From NCBI GenBank assembly GCA_018224645.1, contig JAGTVG010000457.1, forward strand, positions 1 to 34,482: a stretch of DNA of 34,482 bases. The letters are read 5' to 3'. The notes beneath the pieces were generated by a model. It was not told the DNA's origin, did no database searches, and saw nothing but the letters and a program-made list of their open reading frames with translations. Shown here in pieces: positions 1 to 7,245 of this stretch (positions within the stretch are counted from its first letter, which is position 1; every line of letters starts with the position of its first letter). Source of the DNA: Cyclobacteriaceae bacterium (lineage in GTDB: Bacteria > Bacteroidota > Bacteroidia > Cytophagales > Cyclobacteriaceae). The translations under genes were made by a program, and so were the position numbers.

Positions 1-1511
1 AGCGGTTCTATGAACGTTATAATGGGGTTACCTATAAATACATTGATGATGATTATTCCAAAAAGATACTCGACAGGAGGGTATTTGTCTATCCGGAACA
101 AAAATATTCACGGAGAAACACACTGGAAACCCAGCGTCAGCTTGTCAACCTCGATAATTTCAAGTTTGTCAATCTGAATTATGATACAACAGGAGGGAAA
201 TTCATCGCCAATATATTCACCAGTCCGCTCAAAAAATACCAGATGACCAATGAGGTCGGGGTGAATGTTACCCAGGGATTCCCCGGGCCATTTTATAATC
301 TTACCCTGAAAATAAGGAACATCTTCCATGGGTTGGAGATCCTTGAAATATCAGGAAGGATCGGTTATGAGGGCGTTGCCTCAGTAACGGATGCCTCAAA
401 AATATACAGCAGTACCGAAGCTGGGGCATCAATGAATCTGATCTTCCCGCAATTCATCCTGCCCCTGAGTTCAACCATGAAATCCAATCTGGGTAAGTAC
501 AATCCAAAAACCAACCTGGTCTCTGGCTTTGCCTTTACCAACCGTCCCGAATATAAAAGATCGAATTTCAACTCCTACATCAATTATGGCTGGCAGAAAG
601 GCCAGGAAAAACTTTTCAGCGTAACCGCCGCGGATTTCAGTCTCATAAAATCGACCATTAAGGATTCGACTTTCCAGGCAGAACTTGACAGGATCAGGGA
701 CAGGGGAAATAATTTCTGGCGGACATTTGAACCATCATTTGTGCTTTCTTCCAGTTTTTCCTTTACCCGGAATTTTAACCGGTATACATCCTATCAAAGC
801 AGGGCCGCGGCTTTTTTAAAGTCATACATCGAAATGGGTGGTTCGGTACTGAATTTTTTTGATATCAACTTCAATGATACAACGGGGTTGGAATTGTATA
901 AATACATTAAAATTTCAGGGGATTACAGGAGGTATGTTTCCATCTCTCCCAGGAGCCAGATCGCTTTCCGTGTGCATATCGGCGCAGCAAAATCCTATGC
1001 TCCGAATGATATATTGCCCTACGAAAAATATTTTTTCTCAGGCGGGTCAAACAGTATCCGAGCCTGGAGGCCACGGCGGCTGGGGCCGGGATCCTATTTT
1101 CCGGCGGATACGGTCATGGGGGAAGGAAATGTTGTGGTGAGGTATAGCGATGATTTTGAACAGCCCGGAGAATTGATATTTGAATCCAGCATTGAACTGC
1201 GCACAAAGGTCGTTGGTTTTTTTCATACCGCCCTGTTTGTGGATGCAGGCAATATCTGGGTCTTTTCAAATGATGATCAGCGTCCCGGCAGTGCTTTCAG
1301 CTTCAATGATTTCTATAAGGAAATCGCCATAGGTGCGGGAATAGGTGCCAGGTTTGATTTTACATTTTTGCTCTTGCGACTCGATGCCGGGGTGAAGATC
1401 TACAACCCGGGACTTCCCCCGGGACAAAGATTCTACTCCCAGGTGAATAAGGAAAAAATAACAGGTGTTGATCCGATCATTCTGAACCTGGCCATCGGTT
1501 ATCCTTTTTAA
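1..1511 (+). CDS. BamA/TamA-family outer membrane protein, 5' end cut by the window edge
   Basis: The reading frame is open from the left edge (codon phase starts at base 3) to the TAA at 1509-1511, giving about 502 codons of a longer protein. The first ~75 visible residues look like the end of a POTRA domain (NTLETQRQLVNLDNFKFVNL). The remainder is rich in alternating aromatic beta strands and ends in GYPF, the terminal aromatic residue expected of an outer-membrane barrel. A segment near bases 1040-1100 reads GGSNSIRAWRPRRLGPG and matches the loop-6 region of the Omp85 family, where (V/I)RG(F/Y/W) is usual; here Ala replaces Gly. By family it would insert or translocate outer-membrane proteins, and the closest match in memory is the TamA-like lipoprotein (TamL) of Bacteroidota. 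The internal ATG at 243 is not the true start. The family is firm; TamL versus BamA is not settled without the N-terminus. Confidence 0.87.
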   Translation, partial: RFYERYNGVTYKYIDDDYSKKILDRRVFVYPEQKYSRRNTLETQRQLVNLDNFKFVNLNYDTTGGKFIANIFTSPLKKYQMTNEVGVNVTQGFPGPFYNLTLKIRNIFHGLEILEISGRIGYEGVASVTDASKIYSSTEAGASMNLIFPQFILPLSSTMKSNLGKYNPKTNLVSGFAFTNRPEYKRSNFNSYINYGWQKGQEKLFSVTAADFSLIKSTIKDSTFQAELDRIRDRGNNFWRTFEPSFVLSSSFSFTRNFNRYTSYQSRAAAFLKSYIEMGGSVLNFFDINFNDTTGLELYKYIKISGDYRRYVSISPRSQIAFRVHIGAAKSYAPNDILPYEKYFFSGGSNSIRAWRPRRLGPGSYFPADTVMGEGNVVVRYSDDFEQPGELIFESSIELRTKVVGFFHTALFVDAGNIWVFSNDDQRPGSAFSFNDFYKEIAIGAGIGARFDFTFLLLRLDAGVKIYNPGLPPGQRFYSQVNKEKITGVDPIILNLAIGYPF

Positions 1512-1587
1512 ACTTGAAAATTCATAAATTCTTCCCCCGAAAGGCCGATAAAGCACAATTTCAATTAAATTTAAAAAAGGATGTTCA

Positions 1588-1595
1588 TATATTTC
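1588..1595 (+). promoter_or_regulatory. Possible Bacteroidota -7 box upstream of hemF
   Basis: TATATTTC matches TAnnTTTG at all fixed bases but the last and lies about 40 bp before the preferred hemF ATG. No clear -33 TTTG is visible at the usual spacing. This is a weak call based on position and partial match. Confidence 0.3.
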
Positions 1596-1636
1596 AGATA
1601 ATTTAATTACTGAATCATTTGGGTTCACCTGTTTGT

Positions 1637-2536
1637 ATGGAAAAAGAATCAATTTCGGCCTGGTTTAAAAAATTGCAGGAAGAATTATGTGAAAACCTTG
1701 AACAACTGGACGGATCCGGAAAATTCCGGAGGGATCCATGGCCAAGAAAAGGGGGAGGCGGAGGCATTACCAGGGTCCTGGAGGAAGGGAATATAATTGA
1801 AAAAGGGGGCGTGAATTTTTCGGAAGTATTTGGTAAAACAAACAGCAGTCTGGTAAATGACCTGAATACTTCGGAAAGCGATTTTTATGCAACCGGCATA
1901 TCGGTTGTATTGCATCCCATCAGCCCGATGATCCCAATCATTCATATGAATACCCGCTATTTTGAAATGGGTTCCGGAGAAAGCTGGTTTGGCGGGGGGA
2001 TTGACCTGACACCTCACTATGTTCTCCCTGAAGATGCCGTCTATTTTCACAAGGCCCTGAAAAATGTCTGTGATAAATTCGATCCTGATTTTTATCCAGC
2101 TTTTAAAAAAGAAGCGGATGACTATTTTTTTATCAGGCATAGAAATGAGACCCGCGGCATTGGCGGAATATTTTTTGACCGGCTTTCTGACCCTGACGAT
2201 AAGAAAATGAAAGAATTGTTTGAATTTACAAAGGCTGTAGGATCATTCTTTTTTCCTGTCTACCGAGACCTCGTAAGCAGGAACAAAACCAGACCCTATG
2301 GCAACAGGGAAAGACAATGGCAGGGACTCAGGAGGGGAAGATATGTGGAATTCAACCTCGTCTGGGATAAAGGAACAAAGTTTGGACTGGAAACAGAAGG
2401 CCGGACTGAGTCAATCCTGATGAGTCTGCCAAATTCAGCCTGCTGGATCTATGACCATCAGACCGATCCGCATTCAAATGAACATAACACGCTGAAATGG
2501 CTGAAGAAAGGCGTAGACTGGATCAACCTGAAATGA
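1637..2536 (+). CDS. hemF: Oxygen-dependent coproporphyrinogen-III oxidase
   Basis: The 299-residue product, the same length as E. coli HemF, converts coproporphyrinogen III to protoporphyrinogen IX using O2, in the cytoplasm, late in haem synthesis. Family hallmarks are clear: WPRKGGGGGITR (residues ~35-46), EKGGVNFSEVFG, HMNTRYFE, WFGGGIDLTPHY, and the C-terminal block YGNRERQWQGLRRGRYVEFN followed by GLETEGRTESILMSLP. I chose the ATG at 1637. The frame extends to a TTG at 1619, but those six codons add nothing family-like. The PAP2 gene starts seven bases after the stop, so the two are probably co-transcribed, though no functional link is known. Its presence implies life with oxygen. Confidence 0.97.
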   Translation: MEKESISAWFKKLQEELCENLEQLDGSGKFRRDPWPRKGGGGGITRVLEEGNIIEKGGVNFSEVFGKTNSSLVNDLNTSESDFYATGISVVLHPISPMIPIIHMNTRYFEMGSGESWFGGGIDLTPHYVLPEDAVYFHKALKNVCDKFDPDFYPAFKKEADDYFFIRHRNETRGIGGIFFDRLSDPDDKKMKELFEFTKAVGSFFFPVYRDLVSRNKTRPYGNRERQWQGLRRGRYVEFNLVWDKGTKFGLETEGRTESILMSLPNSACWIYDHQTDPHSNEHNTLKWLKKGVDWINLK

Positions 2537-2543
2537 AAATGCG

Positions 2544-3119
2544 ATGATAGAATACCTGGACAGGATCGATCAGGAAATTTTTCTTTTGCTGAACGGATTT
2601 CATAATGAGTTTTTTGATACGATCATGTTCTGGATCACCAATCAGGAAACCTGGTATCCATTTTATGCGATCATCCTGATCTGGATGTTCTGGAAGTTCA
2701 GGCGTAATGCCATCATACCCCTGGTGCTCATCATTCTGGTCATTACAATTTCAGACCAGGTCACATCCAGCCTGATGAAACCGTTTTTTGAACGTTTACG
2801 GCCTTGTCATGATCCGGAAATCCAGGACCTTGTCCATACCGTTTCCGGCTGCGGGGGAATTTATGGTTTTGCTTCCGGACATGCCGCCAATTCATTCGCC
2901 CTGGCCACCCTCCTGTTTCTGTTTTACAGGCAGGAAAGCAGATATTGGATCCTGGTATATTTATGGGCAGCAATTGTTGCCTATAGCAGGATATATGTGG
3001 GAGTTCATTATCCGGGGGATATTATTGCAGGAGGTCTGATCGGAACAGGTGCCGGAGGTGCTGCCTATGGGGCCTACAGTAAATTACCTCCCCGGTTAAC
3101 CGTCACGGATAAATCATGA
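2544..3119 (+). CDS. PAP2-family membrane phosphatase
   Basis: A 191-residue integral membrane protein with the three PAP2 acid-phosphatase motifs in order: KPFFERLRP (residues 79-87), SGH (111-113, here ASGH rather than PSGH), and SRIYVGVHYPGD (148-159). Hydrophobic segments alternate with these motifs (about residues 24-50, 57-75, 115-127, 134-150 and 160-178), giving the usual multi-pass layout with the active site at one membrane face. Known substrates of the family are phosphatidic acid, undecaprenyl pyrophosphate and phosphatidylglycerophosphate; the sequence does not say which applies. It lies seven bases after hemF. The C-terminus is short, with no lipid-A-specific features I can recognise. 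Confidence 0.92.
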   Translation: MIEYLDRIDQEIFLLLNGFHNEFFDTIMFWITNQETWYPFYAIILIWMFWKFRRNAIIPLVLIILVITISDQVTSSLMKPFFERLRPCHDPEIQDLVHTVSGCGGIYGFASGHAANSFALATLLFLFYRQESRYWILVYLWAAIVAYSRIYVGVHYPGDIIAGGLIGTGAGGAAYGAYSKLPPRLTVTDKS

Positions 3120-3320
3120 AATTTTCATGGTATGCATACGGGTTCAATATTTATAGACCCTGTTAACCTGAGAAATTCAAAAACCTGTGACGAAGTTGAA
3201 AAAATCATGATTTAAGCAGTTTAAACCCCGTGAAATATCTGAATCAAATTGGATACAATTTATAAATAGAGTATGAATAGTTAGGGTTAAATATTAATTT
3301 TAAGGAATAATTAAAAGTAT

Positions 3321-3974
3321 ATGCTGGAGGATAGTTACCGTCATAAGGGACTCAGAAGAAAATTGGCCCAGACCCTGAAAAAGAAGGGTATCCGGGATGA
3401 ACGGATCATCAGGGCCATTGAAAAAGTCCCGAGGCATTATTTCTTTGATCAGGCATTTCTGGAACATGCTTACCAGGACAAGGCATTCCCGATTGGGCAG
3501 GGCCAGACGATCTCCCAGCCATTTACCGTGGCATTCCAGACACAATTGCTCGAAATCGAAGAAGGAGATAAAGTCCTTGAGATTGGGACCGGATCAGGTT
3601 ATCAGGCCTGTATCCTGCTTGAACTTGGTGCGGAGGTTTTTACCATCGAATATATCAGATCACTGTTTCAAACGACAAAAGCATTTTTGCCGAGAATGGG
3701 CTACAACCCTCATTTTTTCCATGGAGACGGGACAAAGGGACTTCCAGCCTTTGCACCCTTCGACAAGATCATCGTAACTGCCGCCGCCCCTGAGGTTCCC
3801 AAACCCCTGCAGGAACAATTGAAGACCGGGGGAATCCTCGTGATTCCTGTTGGGGATGATTCGCTTCAGAAAATGATGCGGATCATCAAGTTAAATGAAA
3901 CGGAATTCAGGGAAGAAGCCCATGATTTTTTCAGTTTTGTTCCTCTTGTCGGAAAGTTCGGCTGGAAAAAATAA
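3321..3974 (+). CDS. pcm: Protein-L-isoaspartate O-methyltransferase
   Basis: A 217-residue cytoplasmic enzyme that uses S-adenosylmethionine to methylate isoaspartyl residues in damaged proteins, starting their repair. Visible signatures are PIGQGQTISQP (residues 57-67, the substrate/active-site segment) and SAM motif I VLEIGTGSGYQA (85-96), followed by FDKIIVTAAAPEVPKPL and GGILVIPVG. The length is normal for the family. The ATG at 3321 precedes a typical N-terminal helix. The next gene begins at the very next base after the TAA stop, so translation of the pair is probably coupled. About 200 bp of AT-rich sequence before the gene should contain its promoter, but no convincing box is visible. 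Confidence 0.95.
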   Translation: MLEDSYRHKGLRRKLAQTLKKKGIRDERIIRAIEKVPRHYFFDQAFLEHAYQDKAFPIGQGQTISQPFTVAFQTQLLEIEEGDKVLEIGTGSGYQACILLELGAEVFTIEYIRSLFQTTKAFLPRMGYNPHFFHGDGTKGLPAFAPFDKIIVTAAAPEVPKPLQEQLKTGGILVIPVGDDSLQKMMRIIKLNETEFREEAHDFFSFVPLVGKFGWKK

Positions 3975-4457
3975 ATGGAAAACTACCTGAAATATTTAAT
4001 CCCTGAGGAAATTTACCTGGTCAATGAGGAGCGGGATCATCATATCCTTGAAAATACACCCGGAGGGGACGATCAGGTTGAAGACCTGGTAAAAAAGACC
4101 CTGGTGTTGATCCATTACCCGGGAGCCGGTTCCATTTCCGAAAGCGGCCATCAACTTCTTTCCGGAATTTTAAGGGCTGTCAAACTGCAACCGGAAGAAG
4201 TTTTCCTGCTTGACCTTGGGAAACCCGGCCTTCATCAGAACCTGTTGAAGAATTTTAACCTTGAAGACTGCAGAATCCTTGGATTCCTCGAAACTCTGTC
4301 TGAACAGGTGCAGGATGTTTTTCCAACCCGGAAATATCAAATACGGTCAACGGGGAATTTCAGAAGCCTCATGGCTGATCCGCTCGAAACAATTGGCCAG
4401 GACAGGGCGAAAAAGAAAATTCTCTGGGAAAAACTGCAGGATCTGTTTCAGATGTAA
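3975..4457 (+). CDS. Small conserved-looking protein, possibly DNA polymerase III psi (HolD)-like
   Basis: A 160-residue acidic soluble protein with no signal peptide or membrane segment, starting directly after the pcm stop codon. I do not recognise it as a named Bacteroidota family. Its pattern is a hydrophobic strand (TLVLIHYPG), a helix ending SGILRAVKL followed by PEEVFLLDL, then CRILGF, and a C-terminal block with SLMADPLE, an aspartate/lysine stretch and ILWEKLQDLF. The order and spacing resemble E. coli HolD (psi), which has a strand, a '..VLRALTVSPDQV' helix and a C-terminal '..L..NP.AR.ALW'. That resemblance is recalled from memory and is only a hypothesis. It converges on the TlpA-like gene, with just two bases between the stop codons. 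Confidence 0.8.
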   Translation: MENYLKYLIPEEIYLVNEERDHHILENTPGGDDQVEDLVKKTLVLIHYPGAGSISESGHQLLSGILRAVKLQPEEVFLLDLGKPGLHQNLLKNFNLEDCRILGFLETLSEQVQDVFPTRKYQIRSTGNFRSLMADPLETIGQDRAKKKILWEKLQDLFQM

Positions 4458-4459
4458 TC

Positions 4460-5569
4460 CTAGCCAAAGATCTCCTTTAGCTTGTCTTCCAGTGATTTAC
4501 CCCTTAAATTTTTACCGATGATCTTCCCATCCTGATCGATCAGGTAGGTTGCAGGAATGGCATTGATGTTATAGATTTTCGCAGCTTCCGAATTGAAATA
4601 TTTCAGATCCGATACGTGAGTCCAGATCAGTCCGTCATTTTTAATGGCTTCCACCCAGTCTTCCCGCTGCCGGTCCAGGGAAACCCCGAAAACTTCAAAA
4701 CCTTTTTCGTTATACTGATTATACATCCGCACGACATTCGGATTTTCTTTACGGCAGGGTCCGCACCAGGCTGCCCAAAAATCAATCAATACAAAATTTC
4801 CCCGCAGGGAAGATAATTTAACCATCTCCCCTTCCGGATTTGGCAATTCTATTTCCGGTGCAACCGATCCGACCGCAAGTTTTCTCAGATCCTCGATCTC
4901 CATAAGAAAATCCTTTTTAATCTGATAATCCGGCATGTTTTTATCAATTTCCAGGGCCACACTGTCAATAAATTGAAATTCCTGCTCTTTATCCAGGTAA
5001 TTGATGGCCTGTAACACGGCAACGGAGGTTCCCATTCCCCGGATTTTATCCTTGATTTTTTCATTCACTGCCGTCAGAAGAGCCTGGTATTCCTGCTGGA
5101 TCTTTTCAACCTCTTCCTGGTTCTCCGATTTTACTGCAGCGCCATACGCCTCGTTGATCAGTTGTACCTCCCTTTTGAAATCATTCATAATCTGGTTCAT
5201 GTCAGTCAGTGCATCCATGGAAGGTGATCCCTTGATTTCGAAGGGTGCATTCGGGCCCGATCCATCAACATTAACGACGATCGGTTCTTCCGTGAGGATA
5301 ATGTTGACAAACTGTGTATCGTAGAAGTTTATTCTGAAATATCCCGGTTCTTCGGGATGATAGGTTGAATGAAAGGTGCCATCCTCATTCACGGTGAGTG
5401 TATCTACATTGAAAATCTGGCCATTTTCGAATTTCTGAAGCACTACGTGCCCGACACCTACCTGATCAATCTTACCCGATATGAGCTGGGAATCATCATG
5501 ATTTTTATTCTGTGCAGAGGTGCAGGCCATAAACAGCAGCATGATCAATAAACTATTCAAATATTTCAT
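4460..5569 (-). CDS. DUF4369 plus TlpA/AhpC-type thioredoxin-fold lipoprotein
   Basis: The 369-residue product begins with a lipoprotein signal, a hydrophobic core ending LLFMAC, with the lipobox Cys at residue 16. An N-terminal beta-rich region of about 100 residues (ISGKIDQV...VLQKFENGQ...DTLTVNEDGTF) is typical of DUF4369. A helical linker rich in Glu/Lys follows, then a thioredoxin domain with GSVAPEIELPNPEG, the redox centre CGPC (Cys269 and Cys272) and the cis-proline segment NAIPATYLID. It probably acts in the periplasm as a membrane-anchored thiol-disulfide reductase. The preferred start is the ATG at 5569; a TTG two codons earlier is possible. It is transcribed alone and converges tail to tail with the small gene to its left. 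Confidence 0.93.
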   Translation of the reverse strand: MKYLNSLLIMLLFMACTSAQNKNHDDSQLISGKIDQVGVGHVVLQKFENGQIFNVDTLTVNEDGTFHSTYHPEEPGYFRINFYDTQFVNIILTEEPIVVNVDGSGPNAPFEIKGSPSMDALTDMNQIMNDFKREVQLINEAYGAAVKSENQEEVEKIQQEYQALLTAVNEKIKDKIRGMGTSVAVLQAINYLDKEQEFQFIDSVALEIDKNMPDYQIKKDFLMEIEDLRKLAVGSVAPEIELPNPEGEMVKLSSLRGNFVLIDFWAAWCGPCRKENPNVVRMYNQYNEKGFEVFGVSLDRQREDWVEAIKNDGLIWTHVSDLKYFNSEAAKIYNINAIPATYLIDQDGKIIGKNLRGKSLEDKLKEIFG

Positions 5570-5725
5570 ATTCAATGGAAAGGTTTAATTTCTTCGTTTA
5601 GAACGTAAGTATACTTAAAATGTTTTATTCCGGGGGATAGCCACCCGCTGGAATTTCTGATGATCCACCCGGGCATAAATCGTATGGTAAATCTTCGCAG
5701 ATATGCGAGACCTGCTATAGAATCC

Positions 5726-7174
5726 CTAATCCAGAAAATTACGGATCAGTTGGTTTGTCAGTTTCGGGTCAGCTTTCCCCCTGGTCTTTTTCATGACCTC
5801 TCCCATGAACATCCCGATGAGACCCTTTTTCCCCTTTTTATAGGCCTGCACTTTTTCGGGATGATCTGACAATACATTTTTTATAATGTCCCTGATATCG
5901 GAAGATTCGATATTTTTTACCAGATCCTGCTGTTGGATATAATGTTCAAGGGATATCGTTCCGTCCTTCAGCAGGGCAGGAAAAATCTCCTTCGATGCAG
6001 TCGTATGGGAAATTTTGTCCTGCTGGATCATGTCGATCATTTCCGCGAGGGTTTCAGGGCGAACCGGGAATTGATCGATGGTGATACTCCTTTCATTTAA
6101 AAAGGATTTGACCGGTCCCATGACCCAGTTCGAAACTATTTTATAATGGCTGGAATATTCGCAGACCTCCAGAAAATAGGTGGCAATTTCCCTGGATTCC
6201 GTTAGCACCTGGGCATCATAGGTTGGCAGGTTTAAATCCCGCTGAAGCCGTAAGGCAAGCTCCTGTGGCAATTCCGGCATTTCTGACCGGATCTCATCCA
6301 GCCATTCCTCCCGGATCTCCAGGGGACTCAGGTCCGGATCCGGGAAATACCGGTAATCATTGAGCTCTTCCTTCGTCCGCATTCCGGATGTTTTTCCCGA
6401 AACCGCATCATATGTACGCGTTTCTGATATAATGGCGTTGCCTTTCCTGAGCTCCCTGATCTGACGGGATATTTCATAATCGATCGCCTTTTGCACATGG
6501 CGGAAAGAGTTCAGATTTTTAATTTCTACCTTCCGCCCCAGGATCTTCTCCTCCTTCTTTTTTACCGAGACATTGGCATCACATCTGAGCGACCCCTCCT
6601 CCATATTGCCGTCACAGATATCCAGATACCTGAGTAATTTGCGGATCTCCGCCATCACAAGGTAAGCCTCTTCGGAAGAATAGATATCGGGCTCCGTGAC
6701 AAGTTCGATCAATGCCACGCCCGCCCTGTTAAGATCGACAAGTGAGTCCATTCCCGGCTGATGTATGGATTTGCCGGCATCTTCTTCCAAATGGATCCTG
6801 TTCAGCCTGATGATCCGGTCAGTTCCGTCACTCCGCTGTATCCTGATTTCACCGCCACGGCAGATGGGTGTTTTATCCTGGGTAATCTGATATCCCTTCG
6901 GAAGATCAGGATAAAAATAGTTCTTCCTGTCAAAAATCTGGCGCCTTGAAATTTCACTTCCACAGGCAATACCCATTTTCAACGCGAACTCCACTGCACG
7001 GCGATTCAGCATCGGAAGCACCCCGGGATGTCCAAGTGTAATCACACTTACCTGGGTATTGGGCTCCGCCCCAAACCTGGTTGAATCACCCGAGAAGATT
7101 TTACTTTCTGTCTGTAACTGTGCGTGAACTTCAAGTCCTATGACAGGGATATAGGGATCTGCCTCTTCCTTCAC
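5726..7174 (-). CDS. gatB: Asp-tRNA(Asn)/Glu-tRNA(Gln) amidotransferase subunit B
   Basis: The 482-residue product is the tRNA-binding and kinase subunit of the GatCAB complex, which converts Glu-tRNA(Gln) or Asp-tRNA(Asn) to the amidated forms. Signatures are VIGLEVHAQLQT at the N-terminus, FDRKNYFYPDLPKGYQ, the cradle segment GSLRCDANVS, and the C-terminal YqeY-like helical tail (LKDGTISLEH... and GMFMGEVMKKTRGKADPKL...). The start codon is GTG at 7174. A TATATTTG box 30 bp upstream supports separate transcription from alaS, whose stop lies 71 bp away. gatA and gatC are not in the window, so the complex is encoded at scattered sites here. Confidence 0.96.
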   Translation of the reverse strand: MKEEADPYIPVIGLEVHAQLQTESKIFSGDSTRFGAEPNTQVSVITLGHPGVLPMLNRRAVEFALKMGIACGSEISRRQIFDRKNYFYPDLPKGYQITQDKTPICRGGEIRIQRSDGTDRIIRLNRIHLEEDAGKSIHQPGMDSLVDLNRAGVALIELVTEPDIYSSEEAYLVMAEIRKLLRYLDICDGNMEEGSLRCDANVSVKKKEEKILGRKVEIKNLNSFRHVQKAIDYEISRQIRELRKGNAIISETRTYDAVSGKTSGMRTKEELNDYRYFPDPDLSPLEIREEWLDEIRSEMPELPQELALRLQRDLNLPTYDAQVLTESREIATYFLEVCEYSSHYKIVSNWVMGPVKSFLNERSITIDQFPVRPETLAEMIDMIQQDKISHTTASKEIFPALLKDGTISLEHYIQQQDLVKNIESSDIRDIIKNVLSDHPEKVQAYKKGKKGLIGMFMGEVMKKTRGKADPKLTNQLIRNFLD

Positions 7175-7203
7175 TTTAACTATTTTTTAACAAAATTAGT
7201 AAT

Positions 7204-7211
7204 CAAATATA
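7204..7211 (-). promoter_or_regulatory. Bacteroidota -7 promoter box for gatB
   Basis: Read on the minus strand, TATATTTG matches the TAnnTTTG consensus exactly. It sits 30 bp before the gatB GTG, in the AT-rich gap after alaS. No TTTG is visible at the -33 position. Exact match plus position makes it plausible; the predicted transcript would start about 20-25 nt before the start codon. Confidence 0.5.
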
Positions 7212-7245
7212 ATAATTTTAATATAATGTATATTTTATTAGTATT

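Noticed and set aside
243-1511. ATG at 243 as the start of the first gene
   Set aside because: The frame is open to the left edge and the upstream 80 codons look like part of a POTRA domain, so the gene begins outside the window.
5690-5710. Short inverted repeat TCGCA-GATA-TGCGA just beyond the gatB stop
   Set aside because: The five-base stem with a tetraloop has no T tract in the gatB direction and is too short to call a terminator.
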